From positions 13,653,291 through 13,717,290 of the forward strand of contig QVOM02000001.1 in assembly GCA_003586115.2 (NCBI GenBank): DNA of 64,000 nt, written 5' to 3'. A model generated the notes under the pieces. The model saw only the letters and a list, made by a program, of their open reading frames with translations, was not told where the DNA came from and did not search any database. Positions 21,383 through 33,300 of this stretch are shown in pieces (positions within the stretch are counted from its first letter, which is position 1; every line of letters begins with the position of its first letter). Origin of the DNA: Salvator merianae (taxonomy: Eukaryota; Chordata; Lepidosauria; Squamata; Teiidae). A program made the position numbers and the translations under genes.

Positions 21383-24300
21383 GTGAGTTGTGCCCTTGTG
21401 GCTGAGTGTAGAGTGATGTGGCCGAGATATTTCTATCAGTGGTGGTCCCCAAAGGCATGCCATATTGTCTGAAAAGGTGGAAGGGAAACCTTTCTAGAAC
21501 TGTCTTGCTTCTCTGCTTCTCACTCCTTTTTTTTTTCAGAGAAATTCTTTCACTTCTTCAAGGGGTAACTACTGAGCTGGAAAAATGGAGAAGATGGGAG
21601 GGGGCAAATAAATGGCACCTATAAACAGCAACCTCGCTTCACTCTCCGCCTTCTTGTATCGCTGATCTTTCTGATCTCCTTCTTACTCAGTCTGCCTTTC
21701 TGTTTTCCCAGATTCTCCCACTGAAACTCTCATCTCTGCGTTTCTTGGCTCCTCAGCTCTGGGGCTAGATTTTGACTGATCCTCTGTGCACACACTTCAC
21801 CGTCTTGCACTCAACTTCCCACCGGGCTCCTGCTTCTGATCCTTCAATCCTCTCTCTCCTCCTCAGGTTCACATACTGTTAAAATCAGGGGTTGGCTCTG
21901 CAGCGTCCCTCCAAACGTTCTACAGCCTTTCTATGGCAGCTGCCTTTTGTCCACTTACCTGGGAGTAAGCCTCATCTATTTGGACACAGCGAGACTCACT
22001 TCTGACTAAACAGCCATAGGGCTGGGACAGCTTGTCTTCCTTCAGGAGTTGTTCGCTCCGTTCTTCTGGTGTGCTTTTTTTTTTACACTGGAGCAGGGAG
22101 GCTGCAGCAAAGTGGTGGAAAGGAGGAGGGGGACACCTCAGCTCCTGGATGTCTTTCCGCCCTGGAGGCCTCAGGTTGGAATCATGCCCTGCCTGCTTTT
22201 GTTAAGGTAGAGCTTCCTTTATTCCTCTGTAGCAAGCAGAACCAATTTGGACTGTGCGCTGCCCTAGCTCCTGGTCAAGTTAATGTCACTGCATATCTTC
22301 TTCCCACTTTGACACAGAAAGGAACGAAACTTGGCTTCCACAGGGGCAGGTATTTGAGAGGACGTTGAGAGACAGCATATTCAAAACTCTGGTGTGCTTT
22401 TAAACTCAGGACGATGGCTGTTTCCTCTAGCAGCAGCAAAAGCAACAGAAGAAAGAAGCAGGAAGCTCTTGGGACACCTTAAAATATTTGCAATATTTAT
22501 TGTAGTCTAGGTTTCCTTGGGCTGTAGTCCACTTCATTAGAGACACAACATGATGACACGAGTTCCACGCCTCTGATAGAAGTGGTTTCTGCTAAATCTT
22601 TGAGGCACCACAACACTGTGGTCTTGTTTACATGTTGCACTGGGGGACAACCAAAGGTCATCCATAGGATGTGGGGGGTTAAACATCTCCCCACCTCAAA
22701 CCAGCATCAGACACCCAATAGTACCCTGTAGCAGGAGACAGAGTGTCCTGATGTGAGTGCAGGATTTTCTGGTCTCACAGCACCCTGTCTTGTATGTTCG
22801 AATCACAGTGGATGTGCATCCACACAATCTGAATTTGCAGTCTCAAATAGCTGGAAATTGGCTCGATGAGCAGCACTGAAGCTGATCTGGGCAACAGTCA
22901 TTTGGATGCCCCCTCTAGGACAGCCAAAGCACACATGGGTCATCCTCCCCCCCTCAGGATGACTCTCTGACTGCATTCGAACCTAAGTTTTAATCTAGCT
23001 TCAGTCCACTTTCTGAGTAAAGAGAACATATCAGCAAAGTGACAAACTGTTTTTTTCTGGGCTTATCTAACTCAGAAAATCCACCTTAGGGTTAGATAAA
23101 AGCGGAAAGAAAATGATGAGTCTGTTTGCTGATGTATTTCCTCACTCTGAGGGTGGACTGGAGCTGGATTAAACTTTAGGTGTGAATGTGGCTGCAGTGT
23201 GAATTTTATTGGTTACACGGTATTTTGCTGGAAGAAATGTTTCCCTGCTGCCTCCATGAGATCCCGTGAGATATGACTGCATTTTTGTGATTTTCTCTTT
23301 ATAGGTTTTGTCTTTTGTCAGGGATTGAGATGTTAAGACATCCTAGATGTTACTGTATTGGAATTCAGCACCATCCCTGACCACTGGCTATTTGGGTTAT
23401 GGCTGATGGCAACTGGGGTCTAACAATACTTAGTGTATCACAGGCTCCTCTGACTTTATGGAGGTCAGGTGTATCAGTGGCTACTAGAATGGATTCCTAG
23501 GTACTGACTCCAGATTGGAATGACAGGCAGGATGTCCATCAAACCATTTGCAGGAAATCAAGAGCAGGTGAAGGTTTTGCCTTTATATTCTGCTTGAGAA
23601 TGTCCAGAAGCAATTGGCGGGCCACTGTGTGAGACAGGATGCTGGACTAGATGGGCCATGGCCTGATCCAGCAAGGCTCCTCTTATGTTCTTATGTTCTT
23701 AATGTGCACTGTGAGCAGAAATCATCTGCCCAGAGGATGTGTCTTTTGGCTTCCTTCTGGTGACTGTGACAGTGACATTCACCAATCCTTTCCTCCAGCT
23801 GCCATCAGCTTTTATTCCTAGGCCCATTCCATACTAAGTGGGTTGTTCTGGCCCAGGTAGCACAATCTGGTGAGTGCAGGCCATGCTGGCGCAGGCTATA
23901 AGTAGTAAGCTCCAATGTCTATTTGTATTCAGACAGCCCATTGTGGCTCAGTTTCACCTGCCAGCTTCAAAGTCAGCATGGAGCCTTTGAAGGTCAGGAA
24001 TTTTTGTTCTTAGCCTTTGTTTCTGGGAGAGCCCATTTAGAAGACATGCCAGTTTCTGGTGGCACTTTTGGCAGCACTTCCTGGAGCACCTTCAAAGCAG
24101 GTTCCCCAAAGTATTCCAGCCTACAAAGTTGTCTCTACACCCTTCATAATCTGGAATATGGACTCTGGTCTGGTTGTGGACCTCTAAAGAAGTCCACAGC
24201 AGGAATGGAAAACAGCACCATTTTGGCACCATATCCCGGTCCACCACTTGGCCCTGTGAGGATGACGTGATCTAATGGTGGTGGTGGGGGGGGGGCTTTC

Positions 24301-27300
24301 ACAATTCTGCAACAGATGCAGAAGTGTGGGCCTTGAACCAGGAATATATTCCTGTCCAAGACCCAGTGCCAAAAGAGATATCCCATGCCATGCAAAAGCT
24401 CCCTTAGATTTATACAGAGAGGAATGAAAAAGCTTTTCTCACCACCATCTCTACTGTCACAACCATCAATCTTCCAATCCCCATCCTTCTCCAAAGGATA
24501 GAGATGGGAAATGAAGCTGTGAAATATCCTTCTTGATGTTTGTCATTCTTACTAATCTTGCCAAGCCTCAGATGTGACAAGAACAAATTACATGGCTTTA
24601 AGAAAAAACATGATTTCTGTAATGCTCCTCCCACAGCATATCCACTGAATTCCTCTCATCTCAGTCAAAGCTGCCTTGTGTAGGATTTATCAGGAACATT
24701 GTAAATTTAGAAGCCCACAGGAAGACAAGCAGAAGTGGCATGAAAGCCATTGCTTTCTGGCAGACTTTGGCTTCAGACGTCCCTCTCCCAAAGCTTTTTG
24801 CCCCTGAATAAGCATACATCAAGATGTGTTTGATTTTATTCCGTAGTTAGCTCTCAAAGCTGTGTTGGAAAGTATCTCTAAGGGCCAAGAAGAAGATACT
24901 GCAGGGGCCATTTGAGAGGAAGATTCCAGGGTTGCCTTGGAGAACCCTCAGTGTAGTATGGAATACAGGAGGATTCTTGGGATTTGTCCTTCCCTTGATT
25001 TAAAAAGGAAGTAGAGTCTAGTGGTGCTGCATGTTGTGAAGAAATTAATTTGTATCAGTGGTGCCCATTGCAGCTAAAGAGATCAGGGCAAGACACCTAA
25101 AACAAAGTGGGACCAGGGGTCACAATAAGCAAAGCTAATGGTATTTATTATCTATGTATAGCATTTATCTTCTGCTTTTTCTCCAAAAGCCAAAGCAGTA
25201 CATGCCATTCTCCTCTCCTCCATTTTGTCCGCACCACAACCCTGTGAGGTAGATTAGACTGAGAGGTTCTGACTGGCCCAGGGTCACCCCGTGACTTTTT
25301 GTGGCAGAGTGTAGATTCGAATCCAGTAAACTCCAAGGTTCTAGCCTTGTGCTCTAGCCATTACACTACACTGTCTCTGGTACTGGTACTTGTGTGGTAG
25401 GTGTGACATTGTTATTGCTGGCACAATTGCTGCAGTTCTGTTCAAACTACATGAAGATTTATCTTGCTGACGATTTTGGCTAATGGACGCATTCTTCAAC
25501 CTAAACTGAAACGTGAATGTTGTGGTGCCCATAGAAGCAGGAGCCATGCCACTCACATGGCCAGTGGCCTCTAAAGTTTTGAAGCTGTGGAACTTCTGTT
25601 TCACAGCTGTGAGGTTTCTACATTGCACAGTTTTGCAGCTGGACCGAAAATGGACCTGGATGTTGGGCGTTTTCAGCTCAATGGACCTTGTAGAAGTTGC
25701 CCATGGTAAATCACCTCCTCCACTGCATGGTGGTGGAGGAGACATATGAGGCTCAATCCGCAGTCAGAGTTCTTTCTTCCAACCAGTATGCAAGGCATCT
25801 CCGAGGATTCATTTCAACACCTTGGAAATGGACTGCAAGCCGAATGAGCGTGAGTTTGTTTGCCCCTACACACCAGGAGCACTTTGGACATGCTTGGTTG
25901 AGTTTCACTTTTGGTGTCCTTGAACTGTGTTTTAGTCTGCTGCCATTCCTCCTCCATCACCCTGTTATTTCTGTTTTGTGAGGCACTGCTAACGTGTGCC
26001 TCTTCCATTCCTCAGACAGATGCATAGGGGAGACCAGGTGGGAAATGGTTAAGTCATGGTTACTTCCCGTTCTTAGCAGGTCTTGGCTGACAGTCCTCAG
26101 TAATTCTGGAAGGTAAGTAGAACCTGCTGATTAGAACTTGGGTTTCTGGAGCTTCAAGCTCTGGTTCCGGCTGTGTGTTTGCCCTCTAGCACCCAGCCAG
26201 TTGGGATTATATAGCTCTTTCTGTTTGCTCTCCTTACAGGAATGGCCTTTGCCCTGCTCACGTCAGTAGCACCAGTCTATGGACTCTATACTTCATTCTT
26301 CCCTGCCTTGCTGTACATGCTCTTTGGTACTGGGCGCCATGTATCCACAGGTCAGTGTGCTGCAAGAATCAGACCCACTGTGTTCTTACTGCCAAATTGC
26401 TCTTCAGGATCCTTCATGGTTAGTTACGCAGTTGGAAATACTAGGGAATCACATACATTCCAGCATGTCCTGAGAAAACAGGGCAAACAATGCTTGCATC
26501 TTTATGAAAATTGCCTCTCCAAAGCAGCCATGTGCCAGTCCATGCTGCCTGGAAGAGGGAAGGACATGGAGGTGACTGAACAAGCACCTTGACTTACGCT
26601 GAACGGGGCTTTGACCTACAACAATTCTGCCCTGTGTTTAGTGCAAGCCAAGATGTCTCTCCTAATCACCACTTTCCCCTGCCCCAGCCTGCCTGTTCTG
26701 AAGAAGGCAGTTTCATGGTTTGCTGTCTGGGCATGTTAGCAAATATGGAATCATACCACTGGCTTCAGTTTTCAGAACAATGACACACATAACTGTATAA
26801 TTTGCAAACTTTATATAGTCTTCAGCCAGCATTATTTGGGTGTTACCTAGGGTTTCCATAAGGTTTGCATTAAATTGAGTACGAATGAGTTATCAGCCAG
26901 GGTTTGCACAAAGTTTGCATTAAGCTAAGTGACTATGAATGGATTATCAGCCATCAGTTAGCAGTGGAAACCTTCTTGAGCTTTCTGATATGTTATCTCA
27001 TGAATCTATATCCATATAGCACTGTAAATGAAAGAGTACTATAGCATGGTGTAGTGCTGTCTAGTGCTGGCAAGAGAAAGCTTGTTGGTGTTCATTTTTG
27101 CTCTTCTTTGCCATCATTACCTTTCAGGACTGTGTTTCCAGTGGTGTCCTATAAGCAGCAGTTTCAGAGAGTGTGAGCTGCCCCTTGTGCTTGTCTAGGT
27201 CCATCTTAAGCAATCTATACTAAGAAGTTAACCTCTAGGCCCTGCCTTACCACTGGTCAGCAGTCTTAGGAAGCAGATGCTGGAATTTGAGGAACAGAGG

Positions 27301-30300
27301 CAAGGGGCCTGTACAAAGTTTAATGCTAGTGAGTGTGGAGACTTTCACTAACACAGCGCATCTGCATTTTGTGGAGGTCTGAGTGAGACGCTCCCAATTG
27401 CTACTAGCTATGGACAACAAAATTGTTGTCCACTTCTATATTGGGAACAGCTGCACTGCTCCTGGTATGCTGCATTCGCACCTACTTCCAGGCGTGAGTG
27501 CAGCAGTCACGTGGTGTGGCACAGCTAAGCTGCACCTGCACAGTCACGTGTCACCTCTTTGGTCACCATGGCAGTGTCCAGACATTTCTGCAGCTGCTGT
27601 CATGGTGGGCGTCCAGCTTTCGCACTGCAAGTGGTGGAAGCCCATTTCCAGGCTGTTCCAGCCCTTGCAGTGTGGATGGCCACTGCACTATGGGGACTGT
27701 TCCACTTTAGAATGGGATAATTATCCCATTCTGAGGTGGAAAGTGTGAACAGAGCCAAGGATGAATGATGGACTTGGGCTGCATCCCTGTGATGGGAGAT
27801 TGTAGTGCCTGCTGGGCTGCAGCACTTGTTCAGGCCTGCATCGTCTTCAGCCATTGCTTCTCACCTGTCACAAACTTTGGAGCCAAGGATGGAAAGTCCT
27901 TCAGCTTCAAAGTTACAGCACATCCCTGTTTTTGGATGTGCAGGAAATGGCCCTGGAAGTTAGACTTTTTCTGCACATCACAAAATATGGCCATTTGGAG
28001 CAGGGCGCAGGTAGGTCATTCACATGGCCACCATCCATCTTCACAGTAGTGGCACAAAACTTGAGGAGAAAAAATGCCCTCAAAGTTGTTCTCACTCTGC
28101 AAGGAGGCTCTGAGGTCCTTGGAGACACCCTGCATGCCTGGGAGCATTGCCAGTGAGAAGATGTAGTGTGTGGATGCAGACTTGTGTGAGCTCTGCAGCC
28201 CTGTTTCCTTCCTTTTGTCTTTGCCTTGATTCAAGAGGGAAATAAAGTCCTGTGGTGTTCCATATTATGAAAACAATAACCAGTATAGATTTGGGAGAGT
28301 TTGTTTAAATTCACTTGTGCAAAGCGTGTAAAGTCACCGTGGACAAGACAGGCTGGTGACATGAAATAAAAGCTTCTGAAATTTGAGTGTGAGCCCCCAA
28401 AATGGCTTAATGGTAGGATAAATATAAACAGGTATCCATGTGGTGATCCAATGGGCTTTTCTGTTGAAACAGAATAGTGCAGGATCTGTCCTTCTTCAGG
28501 ACCGTCTCTTCTGAGAGCTAGAATGGAACAGAGAAGCCCCTCACCCTCTCTGGGCTGTTCCGTCTGCACTGGGATTGAACAAGGACCAGTCTAGGCAGCC
28601 TATGCCAGGACCCCAGAGATCTATTTATACAGGACTCCTGGCATTCCTGGGGTGGCTGCCGAAATGTGACCCCAGGGGGAACTGAGGCTGGGAACTTCAG
28701 TTCCTAGTGCTCAGTGAATCCAGAAGTGACTCCAGAAATCACACTATCTCCAAAGTCAGTACCAGGACGGCCTTCCAAATTCAGAAGGTTTATCCCGGAA
28801 CTGTGGAGCCATTCCTGCTGCTGGAGCAGCTCCAGGTTGGACTGGCTCCCGAAGGGAAATGCGGAAATGGCCAATATCTCACTTAGAAGTATGCCTAGGG
28901 TGTTGCATGGCTCCAAACAGCTCACAACTAGGTGCGGATATTGCACATGGTTTCTGTAAAAATGTTTAAGAGGCAGTGTCCTCCGCTCATGAAACCTTGA
29001 CTCAAGAAGCTGGCACTGGGACTCAGTCAGATATAAACGCAAAACTTTAAATTTTATCAGCACGGAGAGCTTCTATGTCCTTATCATTCGACTGGAAAAT
29101 AATGAGTATCATGCAGCAATCAAGTGAGCTCCTCTCCTTGTCCTTTTCCCCCTGTGCAGGTACTTTTGCTGTGGTCAGTTTGATGACAGGCTCTGTGGTG
29201 GAGCGTTTGGTTCCTGAGCTTCAGCAGTCCAATAGCACGGACCCTTCTGAAGAGGCTTTGTGGGAAGGGCAGCGCATTGGTGTGGCTGCTGCCATGGCCT
29301 TCCTTATGGGGCTCCTCATGGTGAGTCAAAGGCTGCCGTGCGGATTTTGTGGCCTCTGGGAAACCAACAAAACACAGAAAAAACCTCATCCTCAAAAAAA
29401 CTGGGGGGGGGGGGCATTGTGCCAGAAACTTGAAACTCATGCTGCATGCGCATGGTCCAAAAAGACTGCGAGAAAAGGGCCTGAGTGTTGTGGTGACCAA
29501 ACATCACCCCACCCATCAGGCCTGGTGCGTGCCTTAGAGGGCAACAAGCATCTCAGAGGCAAACTCTTTGCAGGGCAGAAAAAAAAAGCACCACATGTTT
29601 GGGACCATTTGCTGTCTGCCTTTATGGAGCCAGACTGAAACTTCACACTTCTGAAGTTTGCAAAGGCAGGAGGCAGCATGCATGCAGATCATGCACCCAC
29701 CTCCTCTGGATCCCACAATGCCTCTGCTCAGATGCTCCTATTCAGCTCTATCCAACACAGCCTCAATACACAAATAGCTACTGATGAGCAATTCTGAATT
29801 TTTGTCAAAGACATAGGAAATACAGTTATGACCTTTTGAAATGTTTTTCTGCAGCTGAGAATGATGTTTCTTTTTTATGGTACTCTGTGCATGGTTTTGG
29901 TCTGGGGCGGGATTCACACAACACCCTTATGGCATCATTAATATCATAAGGGGCAAAGAGTCCACATGGCCCTGCTCCGCCATGGTGCATTTCGTGCGCA
30001 GTACAAGTGAGGTATCCCTACAGACCCATAATCAACCTTCCACCATGCTGCTATAAGGGCCCCTTAGGGCTCTTTCACAGCAGAGTGGAAGAAGACTACT
30101 GCAAAGGAGGCTCACTTGCAGTGTTTTCCTTCCTCCCAAGCAAATCTTGCCTCAGTCTGCACAGTACAAGGAGTCCATCTTGCTCTCTTGGCAGGGGCCC
30201 ATTCCATTCCAGCTACATTTCTGAGGAAATTATGTGGTAACAGTGCCAATAAGAAGCACCAGTGATTATGAGATATGCTGCCACCACGTTCAAAAGCAGT

Positions 30301-33300
30301 ATATCTCAATGTATTCCTAGTGTCAGTTCTGCAACGTGTGGGGAACCATTTTACTTTCTCTTCTGTGTGTTGCTCTGAAGTCAATGACTTTAAAGGCAGT
30401 GGTCCTAAGTCTGCATAATTCCTTCAGAGATTTCACTTTGGCTGTGTCCCTCAGTGGGGGAACAGGATGCTTGCATTGTGGGATCCATGGATCTTGTCAG
30501 TCAGCTGGGAGGCATGAGATGGACCTGTCGGCGTGCCTCCTGTTCTTCCAGCCTTCGGGACCTAGGGTCAGCTTTGGAGGCAATGGAAATTCTATGTTTC
30601 CACCCAGCCCCATGGAGGGAAGGGAAGGAAATTATCATGGAAGTCAGCCAGTTTCTGGCCATTCCTTAATGGCACCAGGCTGAGACTGAGCAAAATAAGC
30701 CGCCCTTGCTGTGCTGTCCTTCTGAACAGCAGCAGCAGAGGCAAATGAGGGTCTCAAGTGCCCTCCAAGTTGTTCTTCCCATACTTCAGGAAAGATGTCT
30801 CCATGGTGTCTTCCAGCCCTTGAAGGTGGGCTGCAGGGCTGAACGCTGTGCCTGCGTGCAGACTCCTCACCCTTCAGGACATTATCGTGCACCATGTTTT
30901 CCCAGTGCAGATGTAGCCTAGGTCTAACCCATACAAGCTCACGTTTTAAATATTTTTCAGTAACTATAAAAACAAGAAAAAAAAATCCTTTTTTTAATTA
31001 ATGAAAGTCGAAGAAATACATTTCTATATCCAGTCTACAGCAGGCACAAAGCCCTTATTGAAGAAGATACAGTAACGTTTCTCCTTCTCCCTCAGATTGT
31101 GATGTTTACCCTTCATCTGGGCTTCCTTTCCACCTATCTCTCGGAGCCTGTCGTCAAGGCTTTTACTTGTGGTGCCGCTTTGCATGTGGTGGTATCTCAG
31201 ATCCAGAGTCTACTAGGCCTTCATCTGCCCCGTCCTGATGGCTGCTTTGCAATCTTCAAGGTATGCTGACCCATATTCTGGGACTCCATATGTCCCAGCC
31301 TTTTTCCCTTTTAAAAAAGCCAGCATGTACCTAATTGTAGAGGTGGAGAGGTTTTCATGATTCCTATCCACCTTTTTCTCTTTGGGGATGCAATGAATGG
31401 GTTAGTTCTTTCTCTGACCTAATGTAAATGTATCTTTTCTTGCAGCTAGAATTATGGCCACTTCTCTCACTTATTTTGGCAGTTGTAGACAAGGATCTGA
31501 GGATTATCCACATGTAGAGTCTACTGGCCAGTGCATGTATTTTTTGCTCTTAGAAGATTTGTATAAGCATAGCTGAACACTTTTTCCAGACTGCTAAAAG
31601 CATTCCAGTCAAACTCCAGGACATAAAACCTGGCTGCCCTTTGTAACTCTTGTGCCATTTATTCTTGTTTTTGTGTTATTCTCTAGACTTTGGCATCTGT
31701 TGTGGAAGCCTTGCCCTTAACCAATGTCGCTGCACTACTTATCTCAGGCCTCTGCTTGGCCGTGTTGGTACCCATCAAGGAGATCAACAACCGCTACCGA
31801 AGCCGGATGTGGGTCCCCATTCCAGGAGAAATCATCATGGTATGTGTCAAGCTTTGGCCACGTTTTAGCACCACTGGGGTATCTGATGCCCTTAACAAAG
31901 GAAGCTCAAGTTTTACACAAAAATAATGATGTGTCAGTGGGACAGATAAGTGGATGATGTTGACCAAAAAGAAAGACTAAGGATAGCAGGAAAGATCATG
32001 AGTCAGCAAGGAAAGCAGAAAGGATAGCAATCAGAGCTGGGGACCAGAGACTAAAGGCAAATTAAACTGGATCTTGTGAATATCACCATGCTTATAGACT
32101 AGTCACTACCCTATAAGCATATCCCTTGAGCATATGTTCATTTGATCATAATTAATCTTTTTTTAAAAAAAATCTGTTCTGCTTGGCAGTCACACACATG
32201 CGCACACACACACATACACACATTTTCTACATTCTTAGAACATTTGGAGGCCTTGCAAATTTGACACTGCCTCACTTGGGAAGAAATGTATTTGAGTAAA
32301 ATAACATTTTTGGAAATGTTGGTTGTTTGGAGTCAGCCAGCACCTAGAACAGATGCTGCTCTCAACTCAAAGGTAACAAGGCAGTTCTTTCAAACACGAC
32401 TGTCTCTTATATTTTGACAGGTACTGCTGGCCACTGGAATCTGTTTTGCTTCATCCCTAAACACTCATTATAATGTGCAAATTGTCGGACACCTCACAGC
32501 TGGGTAAGGAACTCTTCTTCTTCTTGTCCTCGCCTTTCTTCATACTGACTAGGGGTAAAGTTGCAGCTGTTCTGTTTGGCCTGTGGTTATTTTTAATATT
32601 TAATTTTATGGTTTTATTTTGTTGTAAACCACACCGAGTCTTCGGAAATCTGCAGCACATAAATCAAATAAATAAATAAATAAATATCTGCAGCTTCCAG
32701 GCTTAGCCTGGCTTTGGGGCTGCAGTCCTAGAAAGGCTAATCTGCCCTCTAGGGATTAAATGGTGGGGAGGGACAGGGGATGGTCTCTATCCTGGCACAT
32801 GGTGACTCCCGTTCCACCGTTCTTTCATGCAGGTTCCCACAGCCCCAGCTCCCAGCCCTGCATCTGCTGCCCCAAGTGCTGGGTGACACGGTGGCCCTCA
32901 CTTTCGTGGCCTACGCCATCTCAGTGTCATTGGCCTTGATCTACGCTGAGAAGCACCACTATGTCATTGACCCCAACCAGGTGTGTGCCCAGCCTGGAGA
33001 GGGTCTCCTCAGGGTGGGGAGGTAGAGCCTGGACACATCCTGCCAGATATTCTGCTCCCTCTGCTTGTCAAGACCAGCCTGCCTGTTATTGCCCCTGTTG
33101 ACCTCCTTGCTGGTTTTGCTTAGGCATTTCTGATGGACCACTAGGGGAAGCAGAATGCTAGCAAAGTTGAGTCCTTTGGTTTGATCCAGCAAAGCTTCCC
33201 TTATGTTTCTATGTCGTCTTCCCCCTTGAGCCCCCTTGGCTGTACTTGTTATGGGATTGGAAATCCACCACTGCACTTGGAAGTACTGTACGATCTGGCA

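Larger units (their letters stand above)
21383..26239 (+). other. Intron 1 of SLC26A10
   Basis: 4857 bp. Contains a repeat near 22470-22640 (related to 54685 and 62748), an inverted-repeat element (22968-23204), a CR1-like 3' end (23455-23700), a hairpin repeat relative (24150-24270) and a reverse SINE (25141-25378). No further coding exon fits the phase 1 junction. Confidence 0.6.
26351..29159 (+). other. Intron 2 of SLC26A10
   Basis: 2809 bp. Contains a two-unit tandem repeat (26850-26957) and a perfect palindrome (27709-27732) within inverted-repeat material (about 27470-27750). No exon missed by phase. Confidence 0.6.

Noticed and set aside
29160..29638. Open frame running past exon 3 of SLC26A10
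   Set aside because: Exon 3 ends at 29320 with a good GTGAGT donor; the rest is intron read-through that lacks SLC26 similarity.
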